In this document: positions 38,910 through 47,924 of the stretch, in pieces
Position numbering within the stretch: position 1 is the stretch's first letter
Layout of the letters: every line of letters starts with the position of its first letter
DNA from: Porphyridium purpureum
Lineage: Eukaryota > Rhodophyta > Bangiophyceae > Porphyridiales > Porphyridiaceae
Assembly (NCBI GenBank): GCA_008690995.1
Contig: VRMN01000002.1
Coordinates: forward strand, 310,001-374,000
Direction of reading: 5' to 3'
DNA: 64,000 nt
The notes under the pieces: model-generated
Databases searched by the model: none
The model's input: the letters and a program-made list of their open reading frames with translations, nothing else
Told to the model about the DNA's origin: nothing
Translations under genes and position numbers: made by a program

Positions 38910-40367
38910 TTAGGGTTTCAGTGCGATGCAGTGCATGTAGCCGCCAGAGACGGCGCGGGCGCGGAGAGGAGGGAAGGTGTGTTGGTGTTCGGTGAGGTAT
39001 TGCGTGGTGGCTTGGTGTTCAGGGATGAGCGACGAGTCGCGAACGAGTTCCGGCGTTCGCGCACTGTACCCGAAGCCGATGCCGCGCGCGCCAGACTCGC
39101 CACACCCCCAGCTGTACACCTGGCCCTGAGAGACCGCCGCGGAAAACCGGAAGCCGGCGTGGAAGTGGCTGGTGTCTGGCAGCGACTCGAGATGGATGGG
39201 CTCGCTGTGGCGCACAGATGCGAGCCTGTCTTCGTCGATACCCAGGCAATTGTTCATGTTCGAGCCCCACATAAGTAGCCGGCCACTGGCCGTCACCGCG
39301 CCGTGGTGCGAGCCGCTCGATGAGAACCCACACACCTCAACGCCGTCCAACGCGCGCACTTGCTGCGGTTCGGCGTGGTCGAGTTCATGCCGATCTCCGT
39401 GGAAAAAGTCAATCCCCCGGCCCCACGAAAACGTCTTCCGGTCCGTCGAACTCGACGCGTACGCGCCCCACGGCCCCGCCCAGATACGGTCAATGCGCTT
39501 GTCCTTCAGCGCCACGATGAGGCGCGGCAGCGGCTCGTTGGTTGCCGAGGTCCGGAATACCGTGGCCATCGAGCGAAACATCTGCTTGTGCGGTAGCTCA
39601 TTATGGCCGAGGCGGTCGAGCACACCGAATGAAAACACCTTTCCGGTGGCCGACTCTAATGCGAGGCTGAAATTGTCACCCGCAGCCACCATATCAATGC
39701 GCACTTTGGCGTCGCACAGTGCGTCGATCCTCGTTGGTATCACAACGAGTAGGTCGCGCAGCCCTCGGCTCGCATCTGGAGGTCGGATACCCAGCTGGCC
39801 ATGATGACCCAGTCCGCAGCTATACACCTCGCCGTTCTCAAGCACAAACAGAGAATGCGAGTGGCCTGCCGCCACGGCGACCACGCGCGGTGCGCCACGG
39901 TCAAATGTTACAGGAAGTGGGTGGAAAATACAGTCACCCGCAAAGCCCAGCCCCAATTGGCCGTACGCATTGTCTCCGCACGCGAATACACGTCCCTGAG
40001 AGTCCAGCAGCAGTGTGTGGGATGGCCCACACGAGACCTGATCGTACACAACAGGGAGCGCATCCTCGCCAATGTCGCCGACGCACTTGGGCGTATGGAC
40101 CGTCGAGCTATCGTTTATGAATGGGTTATCGAAAACCTCGTGCGGCCGAAGCAGCAGCTGCGATACTCGGTCAATGAGTCGCGTGCTTCGCGTGCGCACG
40201 TACTCGACTCCCAGCGCACACGCGATGCCCAACCGACCGTCATCATTCGCACCCCAAGCCACTGCGTTTGAGCTCGCCAGACGACGTGCGTGAGCCACGT
40301 GCTTGAAGCTATGGCAGCTCCGCGCCAAGTGCCGCCGCACCAAATCGCCCGCGCCTGCTAACCGCAT
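38910..40367 (-). CDS. RCC1-repeat (beta-propeller) protein, second copy
   Basis: 485 residues from ATG 40367. After an Arg/His-rich start (RRHLARSCHSFKHVAHARRL) that could be a mitochondrial presequence, RCC1 blades follow: AWGANDDGRLGI, ACGDNAYGQLGLGF, SCGLGHHGQLGI, FSFGVLDRLGHN, FSWGRGIDFF, MWGSNMNNCLGI and SWGCGESGARGIGF, with the family's AAGHSHSLFV-type turns. The function is not determined by sequence. It is only loosely like the RCC1 protein at 18.2-19.4 kb, so not a recent duplicate. Its start codon is 89 bp from that of PDCD2 on the other strand, a probable shared promoter. Confidence 0.85.
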   Translation of the reverse strand: MRLAGAGDLVRRHLARSCHSFKHVAHARRLASSNAVAWGANDDGRLGIACALGVEYVRTRSTRLIDRVSQLLLRPHEVFDNPFINDSSTVHTPKCVGDIGEDALPVVYDQVSCGPSHTLLLDSQGRVFACGDNAYGQLGLGFAGDCIFHPLPVTFDRGAPRVVAVAAGHSHSLFVLENGEVYSCGLGHHGQLGIRPPDASRGLRDLLVVIPTRIDALCDAKVRIDMVAAGDNFSLALESATGKVFSFGVLDRLGHNELPHKQMFRSMATVFRTSATNEPLPRLIVALKDKRIDRIWAGPWGAYASSSTDRKTFSWGRGIDFFHGDRHELDHAEPQQVRALDGVEVCGFSSSGSHHGAVTASGRLLMWGSNMNNCLGIDEDRLASVRHSEPIHLESLPDTSHFHAGFRFSAAVSQGQVYSWGCGESGARGIGFGYSARTPELVRDSSLIPEHQATTQYLTEHQHTFPPLRARAVSGGYMHCIALKP

Positions 40368-40456
40368 ACTCTTGGCACCACCGAGCTCGACATTCTACGA
40401 CGTGTGCCGCGAACGTGTCAACAAGGCCACGCGACGAGGAAGGGGCGGCGGGGAAC

Positions 40457-41932
40457 ATGGACCCCGTCGACGCTGCCGACCCGGGCCATTCAAGCGGTGA
40501 GCGTATGGATGCGGCGGACGACCCGCCTCGGCCGCGCGCGGAGACAGACGCAGAGAAGGCATCCGCGTCCGAAGGGGAAGATCTCGAGGACGACGAAGGC
40601 CGAGATGTGAACAAGCACGTATATGTGGGCTTTACGGCGCCCGTGCAGGATGCAGAGGAACGCGCACTTTTGGGATCCGCACGGATGTTTGCGTCCAAAG
40701 TGGGCGGCCGACCGGCCTGGTTGGTACCAGAAGCGGACAAGATTCCAAGCGCAAGCTCCCTGGTGTGCGAGTCGTGCAGCGGAGCTGACGGCTTGGACAC
40801 TGATCTTGAGCGTGAGCCTATGCGCATGTTACTGCAGATTTACGCTCCGCTGGATGACGCGGCGTTTCATCGGATCCTCTACTTATTTGTGTGCCGACGA
40901 GCTGGCTGCCAGAGAGGCCGAGGTAGTTTTAAAGTTTTTCGGCAGCAGTTGCCGCGCAGGAATCCGTTCTATGCGTTTGATTACGAGCCGCCGTCCGTGC
41001 AGGACGTGCTTGCAGAGAATCAACAACGGGAGGGTAGGAATGTTCATCTGTGTTGCGTCTGTGGAATTCTCGCGCGCTCGAAATGCGCGCTGTGCAAGCG
41101 GGCTTGGTACTGCTCAAAGTTCTGCCAGCTGGACGACTGGAAAAGATTAGGACACAAGGAGCTCTGTGGTAAAGAAGCAGATCCGCAGTCTTCTTGTAAA
41201 GATGCGCGAGCCGAGATCTTGTCCGAGAGACTCTTTCCGTTGTTGAGAATTGAAGTTGAGCAGGCATTCTCGGCACTTCCGCTCGCGAGCGCGGCCCCCG
41301 TAGGCACAATGCAAGACGCAGATGACAATGAGTTTCTGAACAAAGAGGAAGCAAAGTCCCACTCTGCTCCATCCCGGGACGCCGAATCAAACCAAGCGAG
41401 CAAAAACAACGACGTCGGTGCGCAAGCCACACCGATCGCAGCCGATTCACACATGGTGCGCTTTCAGCAGGCAGTTGAAAGCGATCCGGACCAAGCCATT
41501 CGGTACTACTCCTGGTCATCCATCGACAACGAGGATAAAGATGGCCCTGACGTGTATCCTGTGGAGCCACTATGGATGCACACGGAGCACGTGCTCAACT
41601 TTTTGCCGCCGGCATGTGAGAGATGTACAGGATCGCGCCGGCTTGAATTCCAAGTCATGCCCCAGCTCATTTACTTTATAGAAGAAAGCGTCGAGCTCCC
41701 AGAGAAGCGCAGTGAAGATGAACATGATCAAGTACTCTGCACAAACGCAGAAGAAGATCCGGATGCGAGCCAGCAGGCCGCATTGTACAGTATGGCGAGT
41801 GCGTTGAGCAAGCAAGGCGTCATTGAGTTTGGCACACTGGTCGTCTACACTTGTGCAAACAGCTGCACTGGTGACGGCCTTGCCCCGGAATATGTTTTCC
41901 ATCAACCGCCACCCAGCCATCTGCCGTTCTGA
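40457..41932 (+). CDS. PDCD2: PDCD2-like protein with MYND zinc finger
   Basis: PDCD2 proteins chaperone ribosomal protein uS5 (RPS2) co-translationally for 40S assembly. 491 residues from ATG 40457; no ATG upstream in frame. After a 45-residue acidic start the conserved N-domain begins (HVYVGFTAPV, KVGGRPAWLVPE), then a Cys pair region (LYLFVCRRAGCQRGRGS). A MYND finger follows at about 199-237 (CCVCGILARSKCALCKRAWY...C...H..LC). The PDCD2 C-terminal domain ends the protein (YYSWSSIDNEDKD, PLWMHTEHVLNFLPPACERC, FGTLVVYTCANSC...EYVFHQPPP). ThpR follows after 26 bp. Confidence 0.92.
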   Translation: MDPVDAADPGHSSGERMDAADDPPRPRAETDAEKASASEGEDLEDDEGRDVNKHVYVGFTAPVQDAEERALLGSARMFASKVGGRPAWLVPEADKIPSASSLVCESCSGADGLDTDLEREPMRMLLQIYAPLDDAAFHRILYLFVCRRAGCQRGRGSFKVFRQQLPRRNPFYAFDYEPPSVQDVLAENQQREGRNVHLCCVCGILARSKCALCKRAWYCSKFCQLDDWKRLGHKELCGKEADPQSSCKDARAEILSERLFPLLRIEVEQAFSALPLASAAPVGTMQDADDNEFLNKEEAKSHSAPSRDAESNQASKNNDVGAQATPIAADSHMVRFQQAVESDPDQAIRYYSWSSIDNEDKDGPDVYPVEPLWMHTEHVLNFLPPACERCTGSRRLEFQVMPQLIYFIEESVELPEKRSEDEHDQVLCTNAEEDPDASQQAALYSMASALSKQGVIEFGTLVVYTCANSCTGDGLAPEYVFHQPPPSHLPF

Positions 41933-41958
41933 GGCCAAAGTAAACTGACGGATCAAAG

Positions 41959-42660
41959 ATGCGCCTTTTCGTGGGCGTCACGCTGAGCGCAGAGGCGCGC
42001 GCGTTTGTCGACGGTGTGCGCGCGAATGCATGCAGTAGGTTGCCGTCCCTGCCCGCACCGACGCATGCAGCGGCGGGCGGATCGTCGATCAAGTGGGTTC
42101 CGGCGGCGGATTTTCACGTCACGCTGCAATACATAGGTGCGCAGCCCGAGTCGGCGTTGCCCGGAATGTGCGCGGCATTACGCGCACAAGCCGAGCAGAT
42201 GACAAGTTTTGATCTGCAGCTTGAAGGGATCACCTGCACGTTTCGGCATACGCGCAAGCCAACCCAAAAGCCCCCTCCGCCGCGTGTGCTCTTCGTGCCA
42301 CTGGTAGAAGACGACGGGAGCAAGCAATTGTGCGCGCTGGCCGGTCGAGTCACGGCAGCATTGAAGGAGGGCGGCTTTCTGCGCGACTTGAAAAAGCGCG
42401 ACCTGGAAAAGGCGTTCACACCGCACGTGACCATTGCACGAGTAACGCAAAGCTCTAGCGCCGTGGAGACTGAGGCACTGCTTGAGCTACTCAAGCAGGA
42501 CCAGGCAACGACCAAGGAAGACGTGGCGCCCGCGCGAGCGTCTTTCGGAGTGGACTCCATCATTCTGTACGAGACAGTCAAACTGGAGCAAGGCCAAGAG
42601 TACCAGATGCGGGAGGTCTTCCGATTCCCGCAATCGAGCCACCAGCTGGCCGAGACTTAG
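41959..42660 (+). CDS. thpR: RNA 2',3'-cyclic phosphodiesterase / 2'-5' RNA ligase-like (ThpR)
   Basis: 2H phosphoesterase superfamily enzyme that opens 2',3'-cyclic phosphates. 233 residues from ATG 41959. The two HxT signatures that form the active site are both present: HVTLQYIG (about residue 52) and HVTIARV (about 155), with MRLFVGV at the start and SIILYETVKLEQGQEY in the last strand. Length is slightly above the bacterial norm of about 180 because of loops around residues 85-110. The gene starts only 26 bp after the PDCD2 stop, on the same strand but in another frame, so the two may share a transcript or have overlapping ones. Confidence 0.88.
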   Translation: MRLFVGVTLSAEARAFVDGVRANACSRLPSLPAPTHAAAGGSSIKWVPAADFHVTLQYIGAQPESALPGMCAALRAQAEQMTSFDLQLEGITCTFRHTRKPTQKPPPPRVLFVPLVEDDGSKQLCALAGRVTAALKEGGFLRDLKKRDLEKAFTPHVTIARVTQSSSAVETEALLELLKQDQATTKEDVAPARASFGVDSIILYETVKLEQGQEYQMREVFRFPQSSHQLAET

Positions 42661-43230
42661 TGTGTGCCATCTGCGACTGAAGCTTTGATCTGGTGACAAC
42701 AGGGCGCCCGGAGAATTGATGAGAGCCTTTTTGCACAGACCTTGCTCTTGAGGCGAAAGGTCAACGACGCATCATCTTCACCGCCATGCTAGAGCAGAAT
42801 ATCTTTATCTCTAGTGCACTTTCATCGCCTCTTTCTGTAAGTCTCACTCGTCTACGATGTGTATGAATGCATTTCTCGGCGCGCTACGGAAAGTGTCACG
42901 CCTTGAAACGGAGAGAGATTCACGGCATTGTTGCAGAAATTATATGATGCTCTGGCCAAATTAGTTCAAAACTTACATCAATCGCTGACCAGCTCCGTCT
43001 GAGAGACCAAGCAAACAATGTCTTTGAATCTCCAGCAGCGTGCCTCGAAGTAGCCCGTCCATCTAGCAGCAGACAAACAGAGTTCATACTTGCGTGACTG
43101 AGTTGCACGTGGCCGCTCAGCATTATTCTGCCCGAAAAAGATCAGCTTTAAGGCAAGCTCAAGAAGGCGACTTCCGTGCCGTGGGACACCAGGCACGTCA
43201 AAGGCATACAGTGCTAGGCAAGCTGAAAAT
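42661..43230. other. Intergenic region between converging genes
   Basis: 570 bp between the ThpR stop and the glycosyltransferase-like stop. I see no gene or repeat; short frames inside it look random. Confidence 0.5.
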
Positions 43231-45636
43231 TCATGAAGCGAGGCTTGCCATCCATCGAACAAAGACGCACTGCGATGACTCTACACGATGGTCGCACGAC
43301 CGATCGGTGCTCGCGCTGGACGCGGGACATGCATGTGACTCACAAAAGGGATGGAAAATATCAACATGCGGATGGTGGCGTATCATGCGTCCTCGCACCG
43401 CACTCAGCGTTCCATCGAGTGGAAGCGTGAAACCATTGAGCAAATATTCAGCGAGCACAATTTCGGCCAGCCACGAGATCATGTTCAGGATGACGGCGTC
43501 GGCGCCGAACATTTGCGTTTGCATCACGCCGCCTCTGCTCTGGCGAACGTCCAGATCGCGAAAAAGCATGGCCTTTGCCTTGCCATCGACTCGCATGGAG
43601 ACCCGCCGCCGCGCACTAAGGCTGAAGAATCGGCGGAACATATGGTTGCGAAGCATTGCATCGCTGGATGGGGCCAACAAGGCACTGGGCTCTTTGTACA
43701 AGCACGGGTATGATGCATCTACAAAGACAAAATGGGTCGTTGAAAACGGGTTTTGTCGCGCTGTACGAGCAAGCAAATGGAGTCGCGTGTGGGTATTCAG
43801 AGCTCGCTTATCTATCCCTTGCGAATCCTCGAGTTGCTGGATGACAGACCGAACATCCTCGAAACGAAAGGCCATTGTTCTTTCGAGGCCTGGATCATAA
43901 TCAATCAACTCGCAAGCGTGAGAGGCGCCGTCGCAAGAGCCTTCACCAAAGCCGGACATGCGAGCCTTAAGGTGGGAGGATACATACAACACCTTTGGAT
44001 ACGATAACAAACGCCACTTCTGTAGAAATGCATCCAGCCCGCCGTCGACACCGCCTATGGTCTGTTCGTCAAGAATGGTCACAATCGTGATGTTTGAGTC
44101 TTGCGGCATGGGCGCCTCGTAAGCCAACAGCGTATCGACGACCCATCTTCCATGAATGTACAGTAATTGTCCGATCTTGCTTTCCAGCTTGACCTGCGCA
44201 AATTTCCTCTGGATTTCATCCGTCTGGTCAAGTATCGGCTTGGCGTTGCGCTCCGTCCAAGCATAAGGAGCGAGCTGTCGGAGCCATTCTGGAGCGCGAT
44301 CCTTCGGATGCTTGAGGCTCACATATCCGGCCTGAGGTGATCTCATGGTGAGGGGCGTCAGACCTCGGGGGTCGATCACGTACCCAAACTCATCCTTCAA
44401 TCCCTGAACTTCAGCAAAGTCTCTACGCCACACGTACCAGCGCTCGTCGAATCGGGACTCCTTCAACTCGACGTGCGAGAAAAGCCCGCCACCTAACGCG
44501 ACGGTCACGTTGAGCGTGGCCCATTTCAGCTGCGCGCTATTGGCCCAAGACTCAAAGTCGGAGGACGAAGAATTCCAGGCCTTCATGTAAGGCAGTGCCA
44601 TGGTACGCAGAAACCACGAGCGGCGGAACATGGACGGATTGTTTGTCCACTGACAGAACTTGGCGGGGGCGCAGAAGTAGAGCTCAGGGTCTGGATCCGG
44701 CTCTGAGCCTGGCTGCTCGAGCGGTGGAGGCTCGGCACGCGGAACAGCACACTGGGTGATCATGTGCTGCGGGAAGTGCTGATCGGGTCTGGGAAGCCAG
44801 TGATGCGCGTAACACAGCAAGTCTGACTGTTCAGCAAGAATGAATGCTTCCCTTCCTTCGTACATCATGGACGCGTAGTTCGGATGACCCGGCTGGTATC
44901 GATGCCTGAAACGCACAATGTCCGCACGCCCATCAACTAGAAAGCGTTTGGCTGCATCGAGTCGCTGCACGGTGCGCGTGGCGCTCTCCACCAGCTGAAA
45001 ATCCTTTTCCACAAATAGAATGAGTTCGGTCTGCGCAAAAGCCACGGCCCACGAAATGGCCTGACCAATGAGCGCATTCTTTGGGTGCTTGAGCAGCAGC
45101 ATCTTGTCCTGGAGTTGGCGGGGAAGAAGTCGCAAAGACGATCCCTCATCATCATCAAAAAAGAGTGATGACGGCGCCTCATTCTGAAATAAAATGATGC
45201 GGTCTACGTACGAAATCAACCCATTCTCCAGCCAAGTGACAGATGCAGCGAGCAGGGAGTTGAATTCCTTGTGACATAGCACGATCATGGTGACGAGCAC
45301 ACGATCGTTTTGCGTTTCTTGCGTCGGCTTCTCCGACAGGCTTGCTTGCGTTAACGCTCCGGGCATCTCAAGTATCGACGGCTCAAGTAACTGCACTGAC
45401 TTCGGAACCCAAAGTGCTTGAACTCTTCCCCCAAACCTGCCTAACAGGTACATGTCGCTCCACTGCGGCTGCGCCAACATTCGCCTCAGGGCGAACAAGG
45501 CTGTTGACACGCCCCATCCTAGCCGCAACAATAAGAGCAGAGCTACGAATACAAACACGCCAGCGGCGACAGTCGCCGCGGGCCCACGCGCGCGTTTCCA
45601 TCGCGCGACCCTTTTCGCCGGCGAGTCAGCTCTCAT
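43231..45636 (-). CDS. Type II membrane protein, glycosyltransferase-like, two-part
   Basis: 801 residues from ATG 45636. A basic N-terminus and one hydrophobic anchor (about 20-45, VAAGVFVFVALLLLLRLGWG) suggest a type II Golgi protein. The first lumenal half looks like a GT-A transferase: VLVTMIVLCHKEFNSLLAAS, a middle DRIILFQNE, then AISWAVAFAQTELILFVEKDFQL, where EKD could replace the metal-binding DxD. The second half (from about 510) restarts a similar pattern (NITIVTILDEQT...KVLYVSS, then THFVFVDASYPCLYKE), suggesting a second transferase-like domain. Family and sugar are not determined. It would fit a cell-wall polysaccharide or glycoprotein role in an alga, but that is inference. Confidence 0.6.
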   Translation of the reverse strand: MRADSPAKRVARWKRARGPAATVAAGVFVFVALLLLLRLGWGVSTALFALRRMLAQPQWSDMYLLGRFGGRVQALWVPKSVQLLEPSILEMPGALTQASLSEKPTQETQNDRVLVTMIVLCHKEFNSLLAASVTWLENGLISYVDRIILFQNEAPSSLFFDDDEGSSLRLLPRQLQDKMLLLKHPKNALIGQAISWAVAFAQTELILFVEKDFQLVESATRTVQRLDAAKRFLVDGRADIVRFRHRYQPGHPNYASMMYEGREAFILAEQSDLLCYAHHWLPRPDQHFPQHMITQCAVPRAEPPPLEQPGSEPDPDPELYFCAPAKFCQWTNNPSMFRRSWFLRTMALPYMKAWNSSSSDFESWANSAQLKWATLNVTVALGGGLFSHVELKESRFDERWYVWRRDFAEVQGLKDEFGYVIDPRGLTPLTMRSPQAGYVSLKHPKDRAPEWLRQLAPYAWTERNAKPILDQTDEIQRKFAQVKLESKIGQLLYIHGRWVVDTLLAYEAPMPQDSNITIVTILDEQTIGGVDGGLDAFLQKWRLLSYPKVLYVSSHLKARMSGFGEGSCDGASHACELIDYDPGLERTMAFRFEDVRSVIQQLEDSQGIDKRALNTHTRLHLLARTARQNPFSTTHFVFVDASYPCLYKEPSALLAPSSDAMLRNHMFRRFFSLSARRRVSMRVDGKAKAMLFRDLDVRQSRGGVMQTQMFGADAVILNMISWLAEIVLAEYLLNGFTLPLDGTLSAVRGRMIRHHPHVDIFHPFCESHACPASSASTDRSCDHRVESSQCVFVRWMASLAS

Positions 45637-45753
45637 CCAGCGGTTTGGTTCTCTATCGCTGACCTTGAATTCTCGCAGAGCTGTGCAGCGCTCGCGGGAG
45701 GACCGGCGTGCGTGTCTAAGCGACGGACAACAACGACCGCGGCGTCGCGCGTG

Positions 45754-45993
45754 ATGTTCTTGGCGGACTCACCCGACGGAGTGCCGGCCTTGTACTGGAA
45801 CCTGTTTCTTTGTGCAGTCACGCTGCTCGTCTTTGTGTTTTTGTCGCTGCTGTGCGTATTGCTGAAGGAGCTCTGCGGGATCGGGCTGGGCTTCGGCTAT
45901 GAGGCGCTACATGTGGCTTCGTCCATGAGTGTGCGAAGTAGACTAGCTTTGGACGGCGTTCGTGATCGACCTGGCGCCGAACGCGAACTGTAA
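45754..45993 (+). CDS. Small single-pass membrane protein, unrecognised
   Basis: 79 residues from ATG 45754 (no ATG upstream in the open frame). A short polar start (MFLADSPDGVPALYWN) is followed by a strongly hydrophobic helix (LFLCAVTLLVFVFLSLLCVLL) and a charged tail. Its start is 117 bp from the start of the glycosyltransferase-like gene on the other strand, a spacing like other head-to-head pairs here. No family is recognised; it could be a chance frame. Confidence 0.4.
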   Translation: MFLADSPDGVPALYWNLFLCAVTLLVFVFLSLLCVLLKELCGIGLGFGYEALHVASSMSVRSRLALDGVRDRPGAEREL

Positions 45994-46052
45994 TTATAAA
46001 CCTTATCGACGGGTAGTTTACCCAGAAGGAAGAATGACGCATCAACGGAGCA

Positions 46053-46690
46053 GCGAGTTCAGACATGCGACCAGTACCACGCGGTGCTGCCGGAACAGGT
46101 CGATGAGGTGCGCGAGCTGATAGACGCCGACGGCGTAGACGTAAAACTGTGAAAGATGATGACAGTAAGAGCGTCCTTTTTTCTGTCGGGGGGGTTGCGA
46201 CCAAGGAGATGTTGATTGATGCGCATGAAAAAGCGGGACACAGACGCGGAGATATCCGAGTCGAATCGGTACAGCTTACGAGATCAAATGGACATTGTTA
46301 GGATGATAATCCAAACGAGCCCGCACGTATACGATCTGAATCCAGTATCCCATATCGCATAGGTGCCCGTAAACGGGCGCATCACAACCGTATGCGAGAC
46401 GCGACCTATTAAGAGGCTCACGGAGCTTCTCATTGAGACCGGTGGCGACGACATCAAACTCGATGCAGACGCCTTTTCTGCCTTGTTCTGCATCGCGGCA
46501 AGCATCGGCGAGCGTGATTACTCGGACGATCTCAAGGCGCTGATTGGTGGAGGACTTCTTGCAAATGCTGGTGATGAAGATCGGCTGACGGCGCTCCCGG
46601 ATGCGTGCCACACCGCGCAATCTCAGAATGTGTCCGTACTACTACACATCGGCTCCAGAGCACTGCACTGCAGAGCATTTCAAGCCCAGT
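46053..46690 (+). pseudogene. Decayed ankyrin-repeat gene
   Basis: Several pieces read like ankyrin repeats but in different frames and with stops between them: a first piece with EQVDEVRELIDADGVDVKL (46105-46149, stop at 46150), a middle piece around EMLIDAHEKAG (about 46210), and a longer one with RLTELLIETGGDDIKLDADA, ALFCIAASIG, LKALIGGGLLANAGDEDRLT and SQNVSVLLHIG (about 46410-46660). No complete frame remains. The rest of 45994-46847 shows nothing else. Confidence 0.5.
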
Positions 46691-46847
46691 AGGCACGTTG
46701 CGCGACATCACCGCGACGCAGGCGGAGGTCGGCGCGAATCTTCTATGCTGCAAACAAATTGGGTTTGAAGAGGGATCCATAGTGCCAGAAAAACGTGATC
46801 CAGACGAAGAAGAACATTCGCTTGGACTCCCACGGTTGCCTGACACT

Positions 46848-47843
46848 TCAAGGTTTGGCCCGTGAACTCCTGCTGATGATTTGAGCTTCGATCTTACGCA
46901 TATCCTCCCACGAGAGGCTACACTTGTGGAAGCACAAATCTGTCTCCGCAAACTTTAAAAAGTCGACGAACACAAAAATAATGTGCATGCAGGGCTCAAA
47001 GTTCCGCGAGTACTGGATTTTGAAGTCTATACAAGAGCATTTGATGCCTTTTTCAACACTGAGCGACACTTCAAAAGGATTTTCGAAAGGATCTGGAGAA
47101 TCCAATAGCGCTGCCGCCATTTCGTGCAAGCAATACACGTGTTCCCAATGAGGAGACCACCCCCGCTGACCTAAGGACACAAGCCGGAGATTTCTCGCTT
47201 TGACTTGATCCAGCGTGGACGTGATGTATTCTTGTTTTGCCAAGTCCTGCTCTTCGAGAGGAACCATCGCATTTTTTTTGCTAGGGCTTGGTGATGCTTG
47301 AAGCTCGCTCCGCATCGCCACGGCGATGTGATCTGCCACCTCAGCGCATGGCACTTTTCTCGACTGCTTGCGATGCGACGAATCGATAGCATTCAGTGCC
47401 TGCTGCTCGCGAAGTCCGTATATTTCTTCAAGCATACTTTCATCTGGTACGAGGCGCCCTAGCTCAATCTGACTGGACCGACGGATCAGGTCTTGAACGG
47501 CTTTGTTGTCCCACGAGGCCTTGCTGCAAAATCCGTGCTCGGTAAGTACGGCGTGCATCGGCAAGGCCAGCGCACGCACCATGACAAACAGCATGTGCTT
47601 ACACGGTGCCATCGCGTTTTGCACGCGGCCGCCGCGCTTGCGAAAATCCGGGCACGAGCAGTACGGGTGCGCGGCGAGCAGCACCTTGTACGGCTCGGTA
47701 GCGTCGCTGCTGCTGGCGCCTTGCACGCTGAACTCTGCAGACATCGCGCCCTCGTCCAGCAGCACGCCGAGCACCTGCATATCTTCGGATGCCGCGCGTT
47801 CCAGTCGCTTCAGCACCACACCAAGCCATTCTTCCTCGCCCAT
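46848..47843 (-). CDS. Protein with two SWIM zinc fingers
   Basis: 331 residues from ATG 47843. Two CxCx(n)CxH motifs are present: one near residue 62 (YCSCPDF...APCKHMLFVMV) and one near 280 (KCSCIDF...EPCMHIIFVFV). Both sit at the end of a similar module starting with a beta-rich stretch (AEFSVQG.../FEVSLSV...), so the protein looks like a tandem duplication of one SWIM module. SWIM fingers bind DNA or partner proteins, for example in E3 ligases and Rad51-related SWS1. No RING or transposase domain is seen, so the function is open. The start is 81 bp from the Rieske gene's start on the other strand. Confidence 0.72.
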   Translation of the reverse strand: MGEEEWLGVVLKRLERAASEDMQVLGVLLDEGAMSAEFSVQGASSSDATEPYKVLLAAHPYCSCPDFRKRGGRVQNAMAPCKHMLFVMVRALALPMHAVLTEHGFCSKASWDNKAVQDLIRRSSQIELGRLVPDESMLEEIYGLREQQALNAIDSSHRKQSRKVPCAEVADHIAVAMRSELQASPSPSKKNAMVPLEEQDLAKQEYITSTLDQVKARNLRLVSLGQRGWSPHWEHVYCLHEMAAALLDSPDPFENPFEVSLSVEKGIKCSCIDFKIQYSRNFEPCMHIIFVFVDFLKFAETDLCFHKCSLSWEDMRKIEAQIISRSSRAKP

Positions 47844-47924
47844 CTCATCGTCTACCTTTTTCCCGGCTTCTTCCTCTTTCCGGTCTCACTCGCCCAGACG
47901 CCCCAGTCTGTCGCGCATCTTACT

